64,000 nucleotides of DNA. Origin: Bacillus_BD sp050389805 (lineage in GTDB: Bacteria > Bacillota > Bacilli > Bacillales > Cytobacillaceae). Positions 8,961-17,282 of this stretch are shown in pieces (the stretch's first letter is position 1; each line of letters opens with the position of its first letter). The stretch covers positions 1,550,001 to 1,614,000 of the forward strand of contig NZ_CP130945.1 in NCBI RefSeq assembly GCF_050389805.1, read 5' to 3'. The translations under genes were made by a program, and so were the position numbers. The notes beneath the pieces are model-generated. The model ran no database searches, was not told the DNA's origin, and saw only the letters and a program-made list of their open reading frames with translations.

Positions 8961-10190
8961 TCAATTCGTGATTTTCCCTTTATACAATAAAACAGGTGCA
9001 ACGTCTACATCTTCAATCCATATGGTTGCCTCTTGTTGCTTATCTTGTTTAATCCATACATCACCTTTGTTCGTTTCTACTTGTTTACGCACCCATGTGA
9101 GATAAGGTCCAGTGACCTGAGGATCAACATCTAATTCATTTTCTTTTGGAAATGTGATTGGAGTCTGTGTGCTTGAGCCCAAATCGATCTCATATAGAGA
9201 GGTGTGCATGGTTGGAACTGGTCCTTCTTTCCAGGATTTATTTTCCAGTGACCGTGCGACAATCACTTTGGAAGGTGACACCCATTCCAAATCTAGATCA
9301 ACATATCCTTTCGGTGTATATTCTACCTGCTTGGTAGATACCTCTAAATCCGCAATCTTCATTATCTTATTTTCAACAAAGAATCGTCCTTCTCCTGAAA
9401 TGTAAGCTAGTTGGTCGGCTTGCGGAGCCCATTTGAACCAGTCACGATAGCCTAACATTCTACCGAGGTCCTTGAACACTTTTCCATCTGAAGATAAAAC
9501 ACATAAAGGATTACTGTCCATTGCCCAAGAAGGTGTTGGGGTTCCAAGAAAACTGACCCATTTGCCGTCATAGCTCCACTTAAAGTCACCAACAGTAACA
9601 GCAAATAAATCATTTTCATCGATGGGGATGGAGTATAGTAGCTTCGCTTTGTTTTCATTAAGATTCATATCCTTTGGAATACGAAACAATTTGATCGGCT
9701 CCCAGCCTGTAGGTATTCGGTTTGAGGTCGCAGACACTATAAGATCTTTTCCATTTGGATACCATTCAAAGCTACTAACACCTAATGCCACATTTTCAAA
9801 CCCATAAGGTTTGCCATCCTTCGTCTTTGTCACATTTAAAACCCACCCAGAAGTATAAGCCAGTTCATTTGCGACAGGGGACCAACTAAAAGAAGAAGTA
9901 TCAATGCTAGAGTATGGTTCATAGTTTTCTTGCCTCTTTGTATCATAAATCCATAGATTCGATTTTTCTCCCTGCTCATCGCCGTCGATATAGGCAATAA
10001 ATCGTCCATCAAAGGACCATTTGGGAGAGGATACATATTGATCTTTTGTCAATTGTATTTCTTGATCTCCCTCTTTGATCCATAATTGATGGTCACGAAC
10101 AAACGCTGCTGTCAAGGGAAGTTCTGCTTTTGTCACAGGAATAAACGGAAAAAAGAAAAGTAATATAAATAGTAAAACTTTTTTAGGCAC
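8961..10190 (-). CDS. Secreted TolB-like beta-propeller protein
   Basis: A 409-residue protein with a Sec signal peptide (hydrophobic residues 5-21, ending near TKA). The mature part contains repeated blades of the WD40-like PD40/TolB type: SSPKWSFDGRFIAYI, SSFSWSPVANELAYT, SSFEWYPNGKDLIVS, GDFKWSYDGKWVSFL and DWFKWAPQADQLAYI, each with the W-S/P-DG-x-(I/L)-A/V core. It is probably a six-bladed propeller acting outside the membrane. The role is unknown. The ATG lies behind GGAGGG. The gene is solitary. Confidence 0.8.
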   Translation of the reverse strand: MPKKVLLFILLFFFPFIPVTKAELPLTAAFVRDHQLWIKEGDQEIQLTKDQYVSSPKWSFDGRFIAYIDGDEQGEKSNLWIYDTKRQENYEPYSSIDTSSFSWSPVANELAYTSGWVLNVTKTKDGKPYGFENVALGVSSFEWYPNGKDLIVSATSNRIPTGWEPIKLFRIPKDMNLNENKAKLLYSIPIDENDLFAVTVGDFKWSYDGKWVSFLGTPTPSWAMDSNPLCVLSSDGKVFKDLGRMLGYRDWFKWAPQADQLAYISGEGRFFVENKIMKIADLEVSTKQVEYTPKGYVDLDLEWVSPSKVIVARSLENKSWKEGPVPTMHTSLYEIDLGSSTQTPITFPKENELDVDPQVTGPYLTWVRKQVETNKGDVWIKQDKQQEATIWIEDVDVAPVLLYKGKITN

Positions 10191-10333
10191 GGCATTCCCT
10201 CCTACTCATTAGATTCTCCTAAAAGATTCTAGATCATCCTTTGAACAAGGTAATACTTCTTCAAACTAGAGGGAAAGGTCCTATTCAAGTAGAATGAGTA
10301 CTTTTTAGGCAGGAATTAATTTCACAAAACTTA

Positions 10334-10555
10334 TTAATCTCCGCCACCACCGCCATCTCCACCACTGTCGCTACCACTAGAATAATTATTACTATGATCT
10401 CCTGAGTCGGAGGCACTGAGAAACCACCACCAACTACTTTGATCATTCGAGGCATCAGAACTGCGAGTGTGTGTGTGTTTATTTTGACGGAAGACTCCGA
10501 TTAAGATAGTCCCTACTATCACAACGAAGAAAACCCAAAATATAATCCGTTCCAT
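10334..10555 (-). CDS. Small membrane protein with Ser/Gly/Asp-rich tail
   Basis: A 73-residue protein: one membrane helix (residues 3-21), a short basic/histidine patch (QNKHTHTR), then a low-complexity tail rich in serine, glycine, aspartate and tryptophan, ending GGDGGGGGD. The ATG at 10555 fits AAAGGATG better than two ATGs just upstream. Small proteins of this shape with a Gly/Ser/Asp tail occur in Bacillaceae without known function. It follows the propeller gene's promoter side and may be independent. Confidence 0.6.
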   Translation of the reverse strand: MERIIFWVFFVVIVGTILIGVFRQNKHTHTRSSDASNDQSSWWWFLSASDSGDHSNNYSSGSDSGGDGGGGGD

Positions 10556-10564
10556 TACCATCAT

Positions 10565-10941
10565 CCTTTCTCAATCTATTATATGAAACCTGGGTGACAG
10601 GCACCACCCATAAATTGGAAAAAAATGCTATATCAAACTACTTATTTTAGTTACTTTTGGGTATTAGATCCTTTTTTTGTAGAACGACGAACGAAACCTT
10701 AGTCCATTATAGATAGTTCTAAAGAATGTGTTGTTTTTTTGTATAGAGGAGTTTCTTCCTAAAAAATGAATGTTTTTTAACCCCAATCGATGATTACGGG
10801 TCAATTTTTGACTTCATCGGTGTAGGAAAATTTACACTTTTCAAATTTTCGGTCTTTGTTAGCATTAGGATTGGTGAATTATGTCCTAAATGTGACATAA
10901 AGACAGGTTTGTTTTGATTACGAAAAGAGGAGGTACGATCG
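10565..10941. other. Intergenic region with a repeat fragment
   Basis: Mostly AT-rich sequence without a gene. At 10591-10610 there is a small hairpin (TGGGTG / CACCCA) whose centre GACAGGCACC resembles the GGTGCCAGGCACC repeat family found elsewhere in the window. The promoter of the downstream lipoprotein pair should lie in the last 150 bases; I could not define it. Confidence 0.4.
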
Positions 10942-12390
10942 GTGAAAGGGAAAACCTTAAGTATGATGGCTTTTATTCTTTGTTTATTTTTACTAGTAGG
11001 ATGTAATCAAGAAACGAACAATAATGCAGAGGAATCATCCCAAGTAGAAGAATCAGAGAAAAAGACTGAGGGAGAAAAGAAGGATGAAACTCAAGTGAAG
11101 GATACCGAGCAGACTAATTCTTCTGAGGAAGAACAGAAAAAAATAGCCAAAAGTAGCTCAGAAGAAAAGAGTAATGGAGTCACTTTAGGGGATTACAATG
11201 TTTTTCTTGGTGGAGAGATGATTGAAACAGAAGGGAAAATTACAATTAAGGGAGAAAGTAACTTACTTCCTGGTTCACGAGTCGTAGGAGAAGTGTTAGT
11301 GGACGATGAAAAGTTCTTTGCTGATACGACTGAAATCGTACAAGAAGATGGATCTTTCACAATGGAGATTGATCATCATGACTTGGATGAAACCACAAAG
11401 GTTGCTCTTAAATTCCACTTTGATGGTCAACAAGATGATTCGATCAAAAGAAATTACGGAGAACGTGGTCAGAAATTAACAGGCAATTATATTTATACTC
11501 ATAAAGGAAAAGTAGGTGGAGGAGATCCACAAAACATATATAAAATGGCGAAAACGGAAGTAACCTTTGATCAGGGTGAAGAAATGGCGGTCCGGCAATT
11601 TTCTGAACCGAGCTGGTATCAGATTCCAGAGGATATGGGAGAGCCACGGGTTTGGATTGAAATCGAAGAGATTAAAAATGATGAAAATTACTACTATCTG
11701 CATGGAAGAAGTAATCTACTTGAAGGCAGTATCTTACATGGGAGCTTTGTATTTGATAATGACCAAGCAAGCGTTCTTCCAGACGGATCGTTTAATATGA
11801 AATTTAAGTATGAATACAAGGAAAATGCTGAATTTGAGTTAAAATTTGATCCGTCCCTCTATTATCAATGGAATGTTATTAAGGAAACCTACGGGGAAAA
11901 AGGTCAAAAGCTAGTCGGGGACCTCGTTGTCCAAAATCGTTATTCCGATAATTTGTATATTGAAAAGGTAGAAAAGCTAAACTCTACTGAAATCAAAGTT
12001 CCTGACAATGTTGAGGTAAAAATTGAAGGAACAGAGGTTACTATGCTTGTTCCGGATCATTTGATGTTTGATTTTGACCAGTATCAGTTAAAAGAAGAAT
12101 CAAAGACCATGTTGCAAGATATTGCTCAAACAATTCAATCGTATGAGAAAGATATTCATATTGAAATCAATGGACATACGGATAATGTAGGTGACAAGCA
12201 ATATAATCTAGAATTGTCACAAAAAAGAGCAGATGAAGTGAAAAACTTCTTAACCACACAAGGTGATTTTTCTAAGGTTCAAATCACAACAAAAGGATAC
12301 GGAATGACAAAGCCGATTGCGTCTAATGACGATGAAACTGGACAAGCCAAAAACAGACGAGTCGAAATTGTTATCGATTTAAAGAAATAA
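10942..12390 (+). CDS. OmpA-domain lipoprotein with two repeat domains
   Basis: A 482-residue lipoprotein (lipobox LVGC near residue 21), followed by an E/K/S-rich linker to about residue 70. Two related beta-rich domains follow: one starts LGDYNVFLGGEM and ends KRNYGERGQKLTG, the other starts GEPRVWIEIEEI and ends KETYGEKGQKLVG; both contain a G-(E/R)-SNLL-(P/E)-G core. The C-terminal 110 residues form an OmpA/MotB peptidoglycan-binding domain: FDFDQYQLKEES, INGHTDNVGDKQYNLELSQKRA and KNRRVEIVI. It probably links the membrane to the wall. GTG start, GAGGAGG nine bases upstream. A shorter paralogue follows 24 bases downstream. Confidence 0.85.
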   Translation: MKGKTLSMMAFILCLFLLVGCNQETNNNAEESSQVEESEKKTEGEKKDETQVKDTEQTNSSEEEQKKIAKSSSEEKSNGVTLGDYNVFLGGEMIETEGKITIKGESNLLPGSRVVGEVLVDDEKFFADTTEIVQEDGSFTMEIDHHDLDETTKVALKFHFDGQQDDSIKRNYGERGQKLTGNYIYTHKGKVGGGDPQNIYKMAKTEVTFDQGEEMAVRQFSEPSWYQIPEDMGEPRVWIEIEEIKNDENYYYLHGRSNLLEGSILHGSFVFDNDQASVLPDGSFNMKFKYEYKENAEFELKFDPSLYYQWNVIKETYGEKGQKLVGDLVVQNRYSDNLYIEKVEKLNSTEIKVPDNVEVKIEGTEVTMLVPDHLMFDFDQYQLKEESKTMLQDIAQTIQSYEKDIHIEINGHTDNVGDKQYNLELSQKRADEVKNFLTTQGDFSKVQITTKGYGMTKPIASNDDETGQAKNRRVEIVIDLKK

Positions 12391-12414
12391 AGGATAAGGG
12401 GGAAGGAGAAAACC

Positions 12415-13314
12415 ATGAAGAAAAAGGTTTGGATCGCGTGTGGGTTATCTTTAGGGCTGCTCTTGACAGGATGCGGAAGCGGGGAGAATGAAGCAGCTTC
12501 AACAGAAACGAAGCAAGAGATAAAGTCCAAAAGTGAATTAGGAGATTACCAGATTGTGCTTGGTGGAGAAATTGATGAACAGGATGATAAGTTTGTAATT
12601 GAAGGTAAGAGTAACTTGATTCCAGGTTCGAGAGTGGTAGGAGAATTATGGGTATCTAAGGATGAACTATATACGGATACAACCGAATTGGTCGAAGAAG
12701 ATGGCAGCTTTACAATGGAACTTGACCACCATCAATATGGGGAAGCAACATTTGTAGTCCGCTTTGATTTTGAATCCGCTCAAGATGATCCGATTAAAAG
12801 ACATTATGGAGAAAGAGGGCAAAAGCTGAAAGGGCCGTACATCTATAAACATGAAGTACTAGGAGATATCAATAAAAAAGCTGAAGTTAGCTTAACGTAT
12901 CATCCAGATGAAGAAACAGATCTTGTATTTAAAGAGCCACAATGGGAAAAACGTCCTGAAGATTACGGGGAACCTCGAGTTTGGATTGAAGTCGATGAGA
13001 TTACGGAAGATGGTGAATTTTATTACCTTAGCGGGAAAAGTAATCTTCTAGAAGGGGCTGAGATTAAAGGGTCCTTTGCTTCAAATACAGAGAAAACGCA
13101 AATTAAACCAGATGGTACATTTGATTTGAAAATCAAGTATCGATACAAAGAAAACGAAGATTTTGAGATTACCTTTAATCCGCAATATCAATGGGACGAA
13201 ATTCAAGAAGCTTACGGTAGTGAAGGTCAAAAACTCGTTGGAGATCTTGTAGTAACGAATCAATACTCGAAAAATCAAACAATCGAAAAGATCATTCCTT
13301 GGGAAAACGAATAA
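12415..13314 (+). CDS. Lipoprotein paralogue lacking the OmpA domain
   Basis: A 299-residue lipoprotein (lipobox LTGC near residue 20). After a short linker it contains the same two beta-rich repeat domains as its upstream neighbour, with near-identical stretches (SNLIPGSRVVGEL, DGSFTMELDHH, HYGERGQKLKG, GEPRVWIEVDEI, SNLLEGAEIKG, AYGSEGQKLVGDLVV), but stops where the OmpA domain of the neighbour begins. The pair clearly arose by tandem duplication followed by loss (or gain) of the wall-binding domain, and is one operon closed by a terminator at 13322. AAGGAG precedes the ATG. Function unknown. Confidence 0.8.
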   Translation: MKKKVWIACGLSLGLLLTGCGSGENEAASTETKQEIKSKSELGDYQIVLGGEIDEQDDKFVIEGKSNLIPGSRVVGELWVSKDELYTDTTELVEEDGSFTMELDHHQYGEATFVVRFDFESAQDDPIKRHYGERGQKLKGPYIYKHEVLGDINKKAEVSLTYHPDEETDLVFKEPQWEKRPEDYGEPRVWIEVDEITEDGEFYYLSGKSNLLEGAEIKGSFASNTEKTQIKPDGTFDLKIKYRYKENEDFEITFNPQYQWDEIQEAYGSEGQKLVGDLVVTNQYSKNQTIEKIIPWENE

Positions 13315-13321
13315 CTTATTA

Positions 13322-13352
13322 AAGAACGCTGAAATTTTGGCGTTCTTTTTTT
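13322..13352 (+). terminator. Terminator of the lipoprotein operon
   Basis: An 8-bp stem AAGAACGC / GCGTTCTT with a 10-nt loop and a following T run. Confidence 0.9.
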
Positions 13353-13544
13353 GCGAAAGAATGGACTATGTGTCATAAATGGTTTAATGAGCTGGACAAG
13401 TTATTTCCTTTTACTAGTTTGACATCATTTCAATCGTCTCTCCCAATTTTTTAAGTCTTCTGCACTAAGGATACAAAAACTTAACACAAACTTTTCCTGT
13501 AACACATATGGATAAATGTGTTGAACTTTTTGAACGGAGGACAA

Positions 13545-14157
13545 ATGTATATGTGTGATGACTGTTTGCAACCATTTTGCGCACAAACAAATGATAAAGC
13601 ACCGCTTTTGTGGCGGAAGCTTTCGACAATGTGGAAAAGAAAATGAAGGAGATTCGCTTAGAAAGTTTTCGTGGAAAATGGGTGATTTTATTTTTTTATG
13701 GTAGTGATTTTACGTTTGTTTGACCGACAGAGTTGGCAGCGGTCGCTGCTATTTATCCGCAACTAAGGTCTAATAATATAGAAGTACTTGCCATAAGTAC
13801 AGATAGTGTATATGCCCATAAAATTTTTACTAAAATTTCTCCTTCTGAATCCCAAGTGATGTTTCCTCTATTAAGTGACCGAACCCAACAGATTAGCAAA
13901 GCGTATAGGGTGCTAAATGAAAAAACGGGGCAACATATAGAGCAACCATCATAATCGATCCGGAAGGTACAATTGTTTCAAGGTTTGTAAATCCTCCGGA
14001 AGTAGGGCGAAATGTTTATGAAATCGTAAGAGTCGTTCAAGGCATCCAATATAGTAGAGGAACTGGAGAAGGAATCACTGCCAATTGGTTACCGGGTCAA
14101 CCTAGAATTGTTCGCGATCCGAAGTACATTGGTAGAATTAAAGTTCTGTCGTTCTAA
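13545..14157 (+). pseudogene. Peroxiredoxin with UGA at the active-site codon and two frameshifts
   Basis: Three segments in different frames rebuild one AhpC/TSA peroxiredoxin of about 204 residues. It starts MCDDCLQPFCAQTNDKAP behind CGGAGG. One base is missing after ACCG near 13604 (GCACCG-GCT expected). The middle frame gives MKEIRLESFRGKWVILFFY, then GSDFTFV, then TGA at 13721-13723, then PTELAAVAAIYPQLRSNN. The TGA replaces the peroxidatic cysteine of the TFVCPTE motif. A second missing G in the GGGG run near 13930 shifts the frame before RATIIIDPEG, and the protein ends IKVLSF. UGA here would be selenocysteine in a PrxU-type selenoprotein, and a SECIS-like hairpin follows; but the two frameshifts argue for a pseudogene unless they are sequencing errors. 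Confidence 0.7.
13734..13751 (+). promoter_or_regulatory. SECIS-like hairpin behind the in-frame UGA
   Basis: GCAGC-GGTC-GCTGC at 13736-13749 forms a 5-bp stem with a GGUC loop, extended by a G-U and a U-A pair. Seventeen nucleotides separate the UGA from the loop. From memory, the E. coli fdhF SECIS also shows a GGUC apical loop about 18 nt after UGA. The hairpin lies in codons for LAAVAA, so it could also be chance. Confidence 0.35.
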
Positions 14158-14169
14158 TACTAATATCAG

Positions 14170-14195
14170 AATCCACTTACTATAGGTGGATTTTT
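14170..14195 (+). terminator. Terminator behind the peroxiredoxin gene
   Basis: A 7-bp stem AATCCAC / GTGGATT with a short T run. Confidence 0.65.
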
Positions 14196-14553
14196 CTTCG
14201 TTAGTGCTAGTGTAATGGTGTGAATCTCCATAGTCCCCAATACTGCTAAACATTATGAGTGTCTCCTACATCTTTTTTTTTAAAAAACACCATCTGCATT
14301 GATCTTACAGGAATCATGACTGTTTTTAAGTAAATACGATGGTTAATATCGTTCGTATTAAAAGTAGAGATTTATCCCATCTGCAGAAATATCATGATTA
14401 TTTAAAAGGGGATTGTAAATAATTGGGTTATGTGCTGAGAGTTTTTTGTGAATGGTACTAAGATTGATTCATGTCGAAAAATACCACCCCCTCTAAAAGG
14501 AGAGAGTGAGGTATAATGAAGACAAGTGTGAAAAAGTGATAGGGGTGACATCG
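14196..14553. other. Intergenic region, no gene seen
   Basis: AT-rich sequence with no convincing gene. A TATAAT box at 14512-14517 has no recognisable -35 partner at normal spacing. The AGGGGTGA at 14541 is the ribosome binding site of the next gene. Confidence 0.4.
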
Positions 14554-15642
14554 TTGAATCTGATAGATAAAGCCAAACAACTTCCATCAACCCCTGGTGT
14601 GTATTTAATGAAAGATTCCCATGGCAGCATTATCTATGTGGGTAAATCGAAAAATCTTAAAAGTCGAGTAAGCTCTTATTTTCAACATTCTAGTCAACAT
14701 TCCAATAAGGTGATTAAACTGGTTCATCATTTAAAGGATTTTGACATTATTCATACGGATACAGAATTTGAAGCTTTTATGCTAGAGTGCAAGCTAATAA
14801 AAGACATTCAACCTCTTTATAATCGGATGATGAAAAATCCTCGATCTTATAGCTATATAAGCGTCAAAAGGGATCAAAGCTACCGACGTATTGAATTCGT
14901 CCATGAGATGGAGGAAGGGGATCGTCATCTATATTTTGGTCCCTTTTCAAGCATAGGGACAACGGAAAAAGCCATTCAAGGCTTGAAAGAAATGTTTAAA
15001 CTAGATTGCAATCAATCGACTACAAAGAACAGCCCATGTCTAAATTACTCATTAGGTTTGTGTATGGGAATGTGTTTTGATCCTTCAGCCCTAAAACAAT
15101 ACCATCATATGATTGATAGAATCATTGGATTGCTAGAGGGAACCGATAGTAGCCTCCTTGAGGAAATGGAGCAAAGGATGATTCAGGCTTCTAGTCAGTT
15201 TGACTTTGAAGAGGCAGCTAAGGTTAGAGATCGAATCGAATGGGTCCAATCTTTATTGAAAAAAGAACAAGTGATTCGATTTATCGAAGAAGATCAAAAT
15301 ATCGTCATGATGGAATATATTGGGGACAATCGCGTAAAAATGTTCCTCATAAGACGTAATCAGATATTGTTTTCTAAAGTATATGGATTAGACCATACCA
15401 ACTTGGAAAAATTAGTTCAACAAATAAAATCGGAGATTCTTTCCTATTTTTCACAGCCTAAACAGTCTATGAAGAAGATTAAGAAAGATGAAATTGACGA
15501 GGCAGCCATTATTTATCGTTATATGAATAGCCATGATCGTGAATGTATCATCATTCCTGACCAATGGCTGAATTCAAAAAGGATGAATAAGATGGAGCAG
15601 GCGGTCTTGCGTCTTGTGAGTTCTTTGACTGCGAGTGTATGA
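14554..15642 (+). CDS. Short UvrC homologue (GIY-YIG nuclease with UVR motif)
   Basis: A 362-residue relative of excinuclease subunit C. The N-terminus is a GIY-YIG endonuclease (TPGVYLMKDSHG...IIYVGKSKNLKSRVSSYF). Four cysteines follow in the UvrC pattern (C...CLNYSLGLCMGMC), then a UVR helix pair (FDFEEAAKVRDRIEWVQSL) of the kind that contacts UvrB. The protein ends shortly after the middle domain, so the C-terminal RNase H-like nuclease and helix-hairpin-helix domains of full UvrC (about 590-600 residues) are absent. It resembles E. coli Cho in lacking the 5'-cutting half. The TTG at 14554 is chosen because AGGGGTGA lies five bases upstream and the family starts NLIDKAKQLP; a GTG at 14506 is less likely. 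Confidence 0.85.
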   Translation: MNLIDKAKQLPSTPGVYLMKDSHGSIIYVGKSKNLKSRVSSYFQHSSQHSNKVIKLVHHLKDFDIIHTDTEFEAFMLECKLIKDIQPLYNRMMKNPRSYSYISVKRDQSYRRIEFVHEMEEGDRHLYFGPFSSIGTTEKAIQGLKEMFKLDCNQSTTKNSPCLNYSLGLCMGMCFDPSALKQYHHMIDRIIGLLEGTDSSLLEEMEQRMIQASSQFDFEEAAKVRDRIEWVQSLLKKEQVIRFIEEDQNIVMMEYIGDNRVKMFLIRRNQILFSKVYGLDHTNLEKLVQQIKSEILSYFSQPKQSMKKIKKDEIDEAAIIYRYMNSHDRECIIIPDQWLNSKRMNKMEQAVLRLVSSLTASV

Positions 15643-15700
15643 TGGGGAACTTTCCTCTTCTAACCTACTTATATTGAGTTCCTGACGATTAAGGATTAAT

Positions 15701-15742
15701 CAGACCAAAACCACAAGAAAAGGTTCTTGTGGTTTTGGTCTG
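15701..15742. terminator. Bidirectional terminator between convergent genes
   Basis: A perfect 19-bp stem (CAGACCAAAACCACAAGAA and its complement) with a 4-nt AAGG loop. It lies between the UvrC homologue (+) and the 15751-16284 gene (-), and serves both. Confidence 0.85.
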
Positions 15743-15750
15743 CTAAATAT

Positions 15751-16284
15751 TTAATAGTTATCCCTATCCTGATAAATAGTATCTTCATATTCAAAACGAT
15801 CCTGTTCACAATAATCATAGTCAGAAACACGGGAATCTTTGTCATATTCAAAACAATCGATATCATCGAAACTAGTAGAATTTCTTTCGTTTTCATAACG
15901 GTTGAAATCCCACTTCTCTTCTAACCCGTCCAACGACTCATCATGCCTCGATTTAAGATAAAGTCCAGAAAAATATGGGGTTCCAACTACACACTCATCC
16001 TTCTTTCTCTCATAATTTTTGATTTGTGTTACCTTATGCAACTCTTTACGATTATGATGGATGCGTCGTCTTTCTATTAATCTTCTGTCCTCATATCTTT
16101 GAGGATGTGAAGTGATAGAATTTGGAACAACAATTGGAGATGTGATTACTGATGTACCGTTAGATTCTAGTTCGGTAGGTAATCCGGGCTTTTCATTTTC
16201 CATAATGATAGGATCTGTCTGATCAAATCTTTTTATTAAGTAAATGAGTGCAATAACAACTAAAATGAATATGAAATATCCCAT
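15751..16284 (-). CDS. Membrane-anchored hypothetical protein
   Basis: A 177-residue protein with one N-terminal membrane helix (residues 3-17), a proline/serine-rich stretch, a strongly basic middle (EDRRLIERRRIHHNRKELHK, about residues 66-85) and an acidic, tyrosine/aspartate-rich C-terminus (YDYCEQDRFEYEDTIYQDRD). No family recognised. AGAGGCG precedes the ATG. The gene is isolated and shares its terminator hairpin with the convergent UvrC homologue. Confidence 0.6.
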   Translation of the reverse strand: MGYFIFILVVIALIYLIKRFDQTDPIIMENEKPGLPTELESNGTSVITSPIVVPNSITSHPQRYEDRRLIERRRIHHNRKELHKVTQIKNYERKKDECVVGTPYFSGLYLKSRHDESLDGLEEKWDFNRYENERNSTSFDDIDCFEYDKDSRVSDYDYCEQDRFEYEDTIYQDRDNY

Positions 16285-16430
16285 AAGAATCGCCTCTTTG
16301 TTTTAGGTATATTGTACCTCTTTGCCAGATAAGATGGCTAGATAAAAGGTGAAAGAAAACATCTTAGAAAAAAGAACCTAACTTTACGAGTGAACATAAC
16401 ACGATTAACCATCTAAAGGAAAGAATCCAC

Positions 16431-16453
16431 TCTTCTGACGAAGCATGGATTCT
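16431..16453. repeat. Short hairpin repeat, copy 1
   Basis: AGAATCCA / TGGATTCT flank CTTCTGACGAAGC. The same core (CTTCTAACGAAGCGTGGAT) recurs at 18118-18136, which makes it a small dispersed repeat rather than a unique terminator. Confidence 0.5.
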
Positions 16454-16541
16454 GATTAACATTTTCGTTATAAAATTCATGATACTTATTAGGGATAAAT
16501 TTGAAGTGGATATTTTTCGTTTTTTGTAGGATTACCTAATT

Positions 16542-16820
16542 TTATACACATTGGAAGACGTTATGTTCTTTTAAAGTGCTTTTTAATTTAAACATAATCG
16601 TGTTATACGTTTCGTACTTGTAAGTGTATAAAAGAGCTTTTTTTAACTTGAATGCTCTGAAGAAGAAATCAATTTGTTTCCGAATATAGCGTTTAATTTG
16701 CTCTTTATAAAATAACTTCTTTTGGGCAATTTTCTCGCTTATTTCATCAGTTAAGGAAAATATGAAATGCAGAATAGAAAATTCAATGTTGCCACAGTAT
16801 TCAGTTATTTTCATTTTCAT
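16542..16820 (-). CDS. Hypothetical 92-residue basic protein
   Basis: A lysine- and phenylalanine-rich protein beginning MKMKITEYCGNIEFSILHFI, with amphipathic helices in the middle (FYKEQIKRYIRKQIDFFF). AGGGGG precedes the ATG at close spacing. No family recognised. The composition is not far from that of the surrounding AT-rich DNA, so it may not be a gene. Confidence 0.4.
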   Translation of the reverse strand: MKMKITEYCGNIEFSILHFIFSLTDEISEKIAQKKLFYKEQIKRYIRKQIDFFFRAFKLKKALLYTYKYETYNTIMFKLKSTLKEHNVFQCV

Positions 16821-17193
16821 ACCCCCTATTTCTTGTAAATATTTATTGGGTGAATTTTACATTAAATTTTTACTTTACCATAAAATAAAACTTAAGTCAA
16901 CTTTCCTTAAAGGAAGGTTAACAAAAAACGGTGTTGTTATTTTAAATAATGAATATCCTTTTGCGTAAGAAATCATTTGAATTAATGTATAAAATGAATT
17001 AATAATAGCTATGTACGAAATTTTAGACATTTAGGTAACATTCGACTTCTTTTATTTTCTGAATCTAGTAGTCGTACCCAGTTGGGAACTATAAAAAACC
17101 AAGGTCATTTGTAGTTTAAAAAGAATAATAAATAAATGTTGATGTCATTCGGAACTTCTTTTAAATGTGTTTTTATAAAAGGAAATGAGCTCC

Positions 17194-17234
17194 ATATGTA
17201 GAATGTTAACTACATATACTCAACATATTGTAGT
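17194..17234 (+). promoter_or_regulatory. Array of inverted repeats, possible operator
   Basis: ATATGTAG (17194-17201) and CTACATAT (17210-17217) form a perfect 8-bp inverted repeat; CTACATAT then pairs again, imperfectly, with ATATTGTAG (17225-17233). Three half-sites in alternating orientation lie 50-90 bases before a gene with a putative DNA-binding N-terminus. Confidence 0.4.
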
Positions 17235-17282
17235 CCGCATGGATAGTGTGATCCATATATGTTCTATATGAGGGGTGACATT

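Noticed and set aside
14512..14517. TATAAT as the -10 box of the UvrC homologue.
   Set aside because: No -35 sequence at 16-18 bases upstream; it lies between an unused ribosome-binding-like AAGGAG and the real start, so I could not support a promoter.
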